This document shows positions 42,354-42,856 of a stretch of DNA of 42,856 nucleotides, piece after piece (position 1 is the first letter of the stretch; every line of letters begins with the position of its first letter). The stretch is taken from the NCBI GenBank assembly GCA_003150225.1, contig QAND01000012.1, forward strand, positions 1 through 42,856, in the 5' to 3' direction. The notes under the pieces are model-generated. The model did not search any database and was not told the origin of the DNA. It worked only from the letters and a program-made list of their open reading frames with translations. The DNA is from Bacillota bacterium. Its GTDB lineage: Bacteria > Bacillota > Clostridia > Christensenellales > QAND01. The translations under genes and the position numbers were made by a program.

Positions 42354-42856
42354 TCAGGTCCGGATCCGAAAGGTTTTAGGGGCAAAACGGTAGACCAAAA
42401 CACATGCAACGACGCTGTAAAGCACGCAGAAAACAATCGTCATCATTCCAAATACCAGGGTTGGCATGCGCAGCTGCATCATAAAAAAGCAGGCAAGATA
42501 GGTGGCCGACAAAACAAGGCTATACGTTCCGCTTTTGAGTTCCGTCCCAGCGTTATAGGGCTGCAGCAGGTAGTAGATTGTCAGGTAATGGATGGAAAAA
42601 AACAGGCTCATACAGAGGATGGAGACCACCAACACGGCATAGTTCAGCGGGTTATCCGTCCCTCCGGTGGCAAAGAGAATGAGCGCCAGTCCAACGCCAA
42701 TGACTCCCGCCGGAACGGCGTTGATCTTCATAATTTCCCGAAGGCGTATCTGAAATAGCTTCAATACAAACCTCGGCTGCTTATAGAACGAGTAGGTCAA
42801 CAGACTGTGGTCACAGTTCATAAAGAGGGCCTGTGTAAAGCCCGTGCCTCGGTTGA
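42354..42856 (-). CDS. C-terminal part of a multi-pass membrane protein (possible ABC exporter permease)
   Basis: The frame is open to the right window edge; upstream of the internal ATG at 42821 it continues with NRGTGFTQALF, so the gene is truncated by the window. The visible 166 residues contain LFMNCDHSLLTYSFYKQPRF followed by VLKLFQIRLREIMKINAVPA and four hydrophobic spans, ending YRFAPKTFRIRT. The NCD.SLL.Y.FY..P..VL.LF..RL pattern recalls the putative ABC exporter permeases of Clostridia (ABC_export-type), in which a soluble loop precedes the last helices. That assignment is tentative. No terminator is evident after the stop besides the opposing hairpin at 42258-42287. Confidence 0.65.
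   Translation of the reverse strand, partial: NRGTGFTQALFMNCDHSLLTYSFYKQPRFVLKLFQIRLREIMKINAVPAGVIGVGLALILFATGGTDNPLNYAVLVVSILCMSLFFSIHYLTIYYLLQPYNAGTELKSGTYSLVLSATYLACFFMMQLRMPTLVFGMMTIVFCVLYSVVACVLVYRFAPKTFRIRT

Overview
The window looks like chromosomal DNA of a spore-forming member of the class Clostridia (Firmicutes). Evidence: SpoIIP and the germination protease Gpr, a CtsR-McsA-McsB-ClpC heat-shock operon with a perfect CtsR box, a Gram-positive LexA (SOS) box, AGGAGG-type ribosome binding sites throughout, a B12-dependent ribonucleotide reductase and a WalR-like regulator. Base composition is GC-rich over most of the window. The first ~1.5 kb is visibly more AT-rich and holds broken genes. 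The genus cannot be read from the sequence.

Layout. (1) 1-1655: a decayed accessory end, with the 5' part of a secreted DUF6273-like protein, a truncated DNA methyltransferase fused out of frame to an unrelated remnant, an excisionase-like HTH gene and a perfect 15-bp inverted repeat. (2) 1669-8446: potassium uptake, ktrB-ktrA followed by kdpF-kdpA-kdpB-kdpC, all on the minus strand; kdpDE do not follow and the operon ends in a terminator at the accessory junction. A small divergent membrane protein lies at 8647. (3) 9002-11742: a minus-strand operon of an EutT-like cobalamin adenosyltransferase domain, a TIM-barrel isomerase-like protein and pgi. (4) 11941-16363: ctsR-mcsA-mcsB-clpC. (5) 16496-18039: divergent SOS-controlled Y-family polymerase plus a 76-aa partner. 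(6) 18104-19960: tandem duplicated membrane-anchored C39-like peptidases. (7) 20032-26376: thrB, EF-G-2, an orphan zinc-finger anti-sigma-like protein and NrdR-controlled nrdJ. (8) 26654-29460: murI, spoIIP, gpr. (9) rpsT (+) at 29714. (10) 30052-39481: a tightly packed ten-gene minus-strand run: response regulator, histidine kinase, two GerMN lipoproteins, a membrane protein, an MBL hydrolase, comEC, holA, an ECF S-component and a GNAT acetyltransferase. (11) 39591-42856: a small SLBB membrane protein, a divergent D,D-carboxypeptidase with a repeat-bearing membrane partner, and the C-terminal part of a multi-pass membrane protein.

Most of the window is conserved housekeeping sequence. I did not find a convincing new defence or mobile system. 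The points most worth a second look are: a WalRK/MtrAB-like two-component system with two co-translated GerMN lipoproteins (recalling actinobacterial MtrAB-LpqB) at the head of a long operon with competence and replication genes; the EutT-like domain translationally coupled to a TIM barrel; two places where a strong terminator abuts the ribosome binding site of the next gene; the duplicated C39 proteins; and a possible leaderless D,D-carboxypeptidase mRNA. All protein assignments are from recognised motifs and remembered family features; no database search was run.
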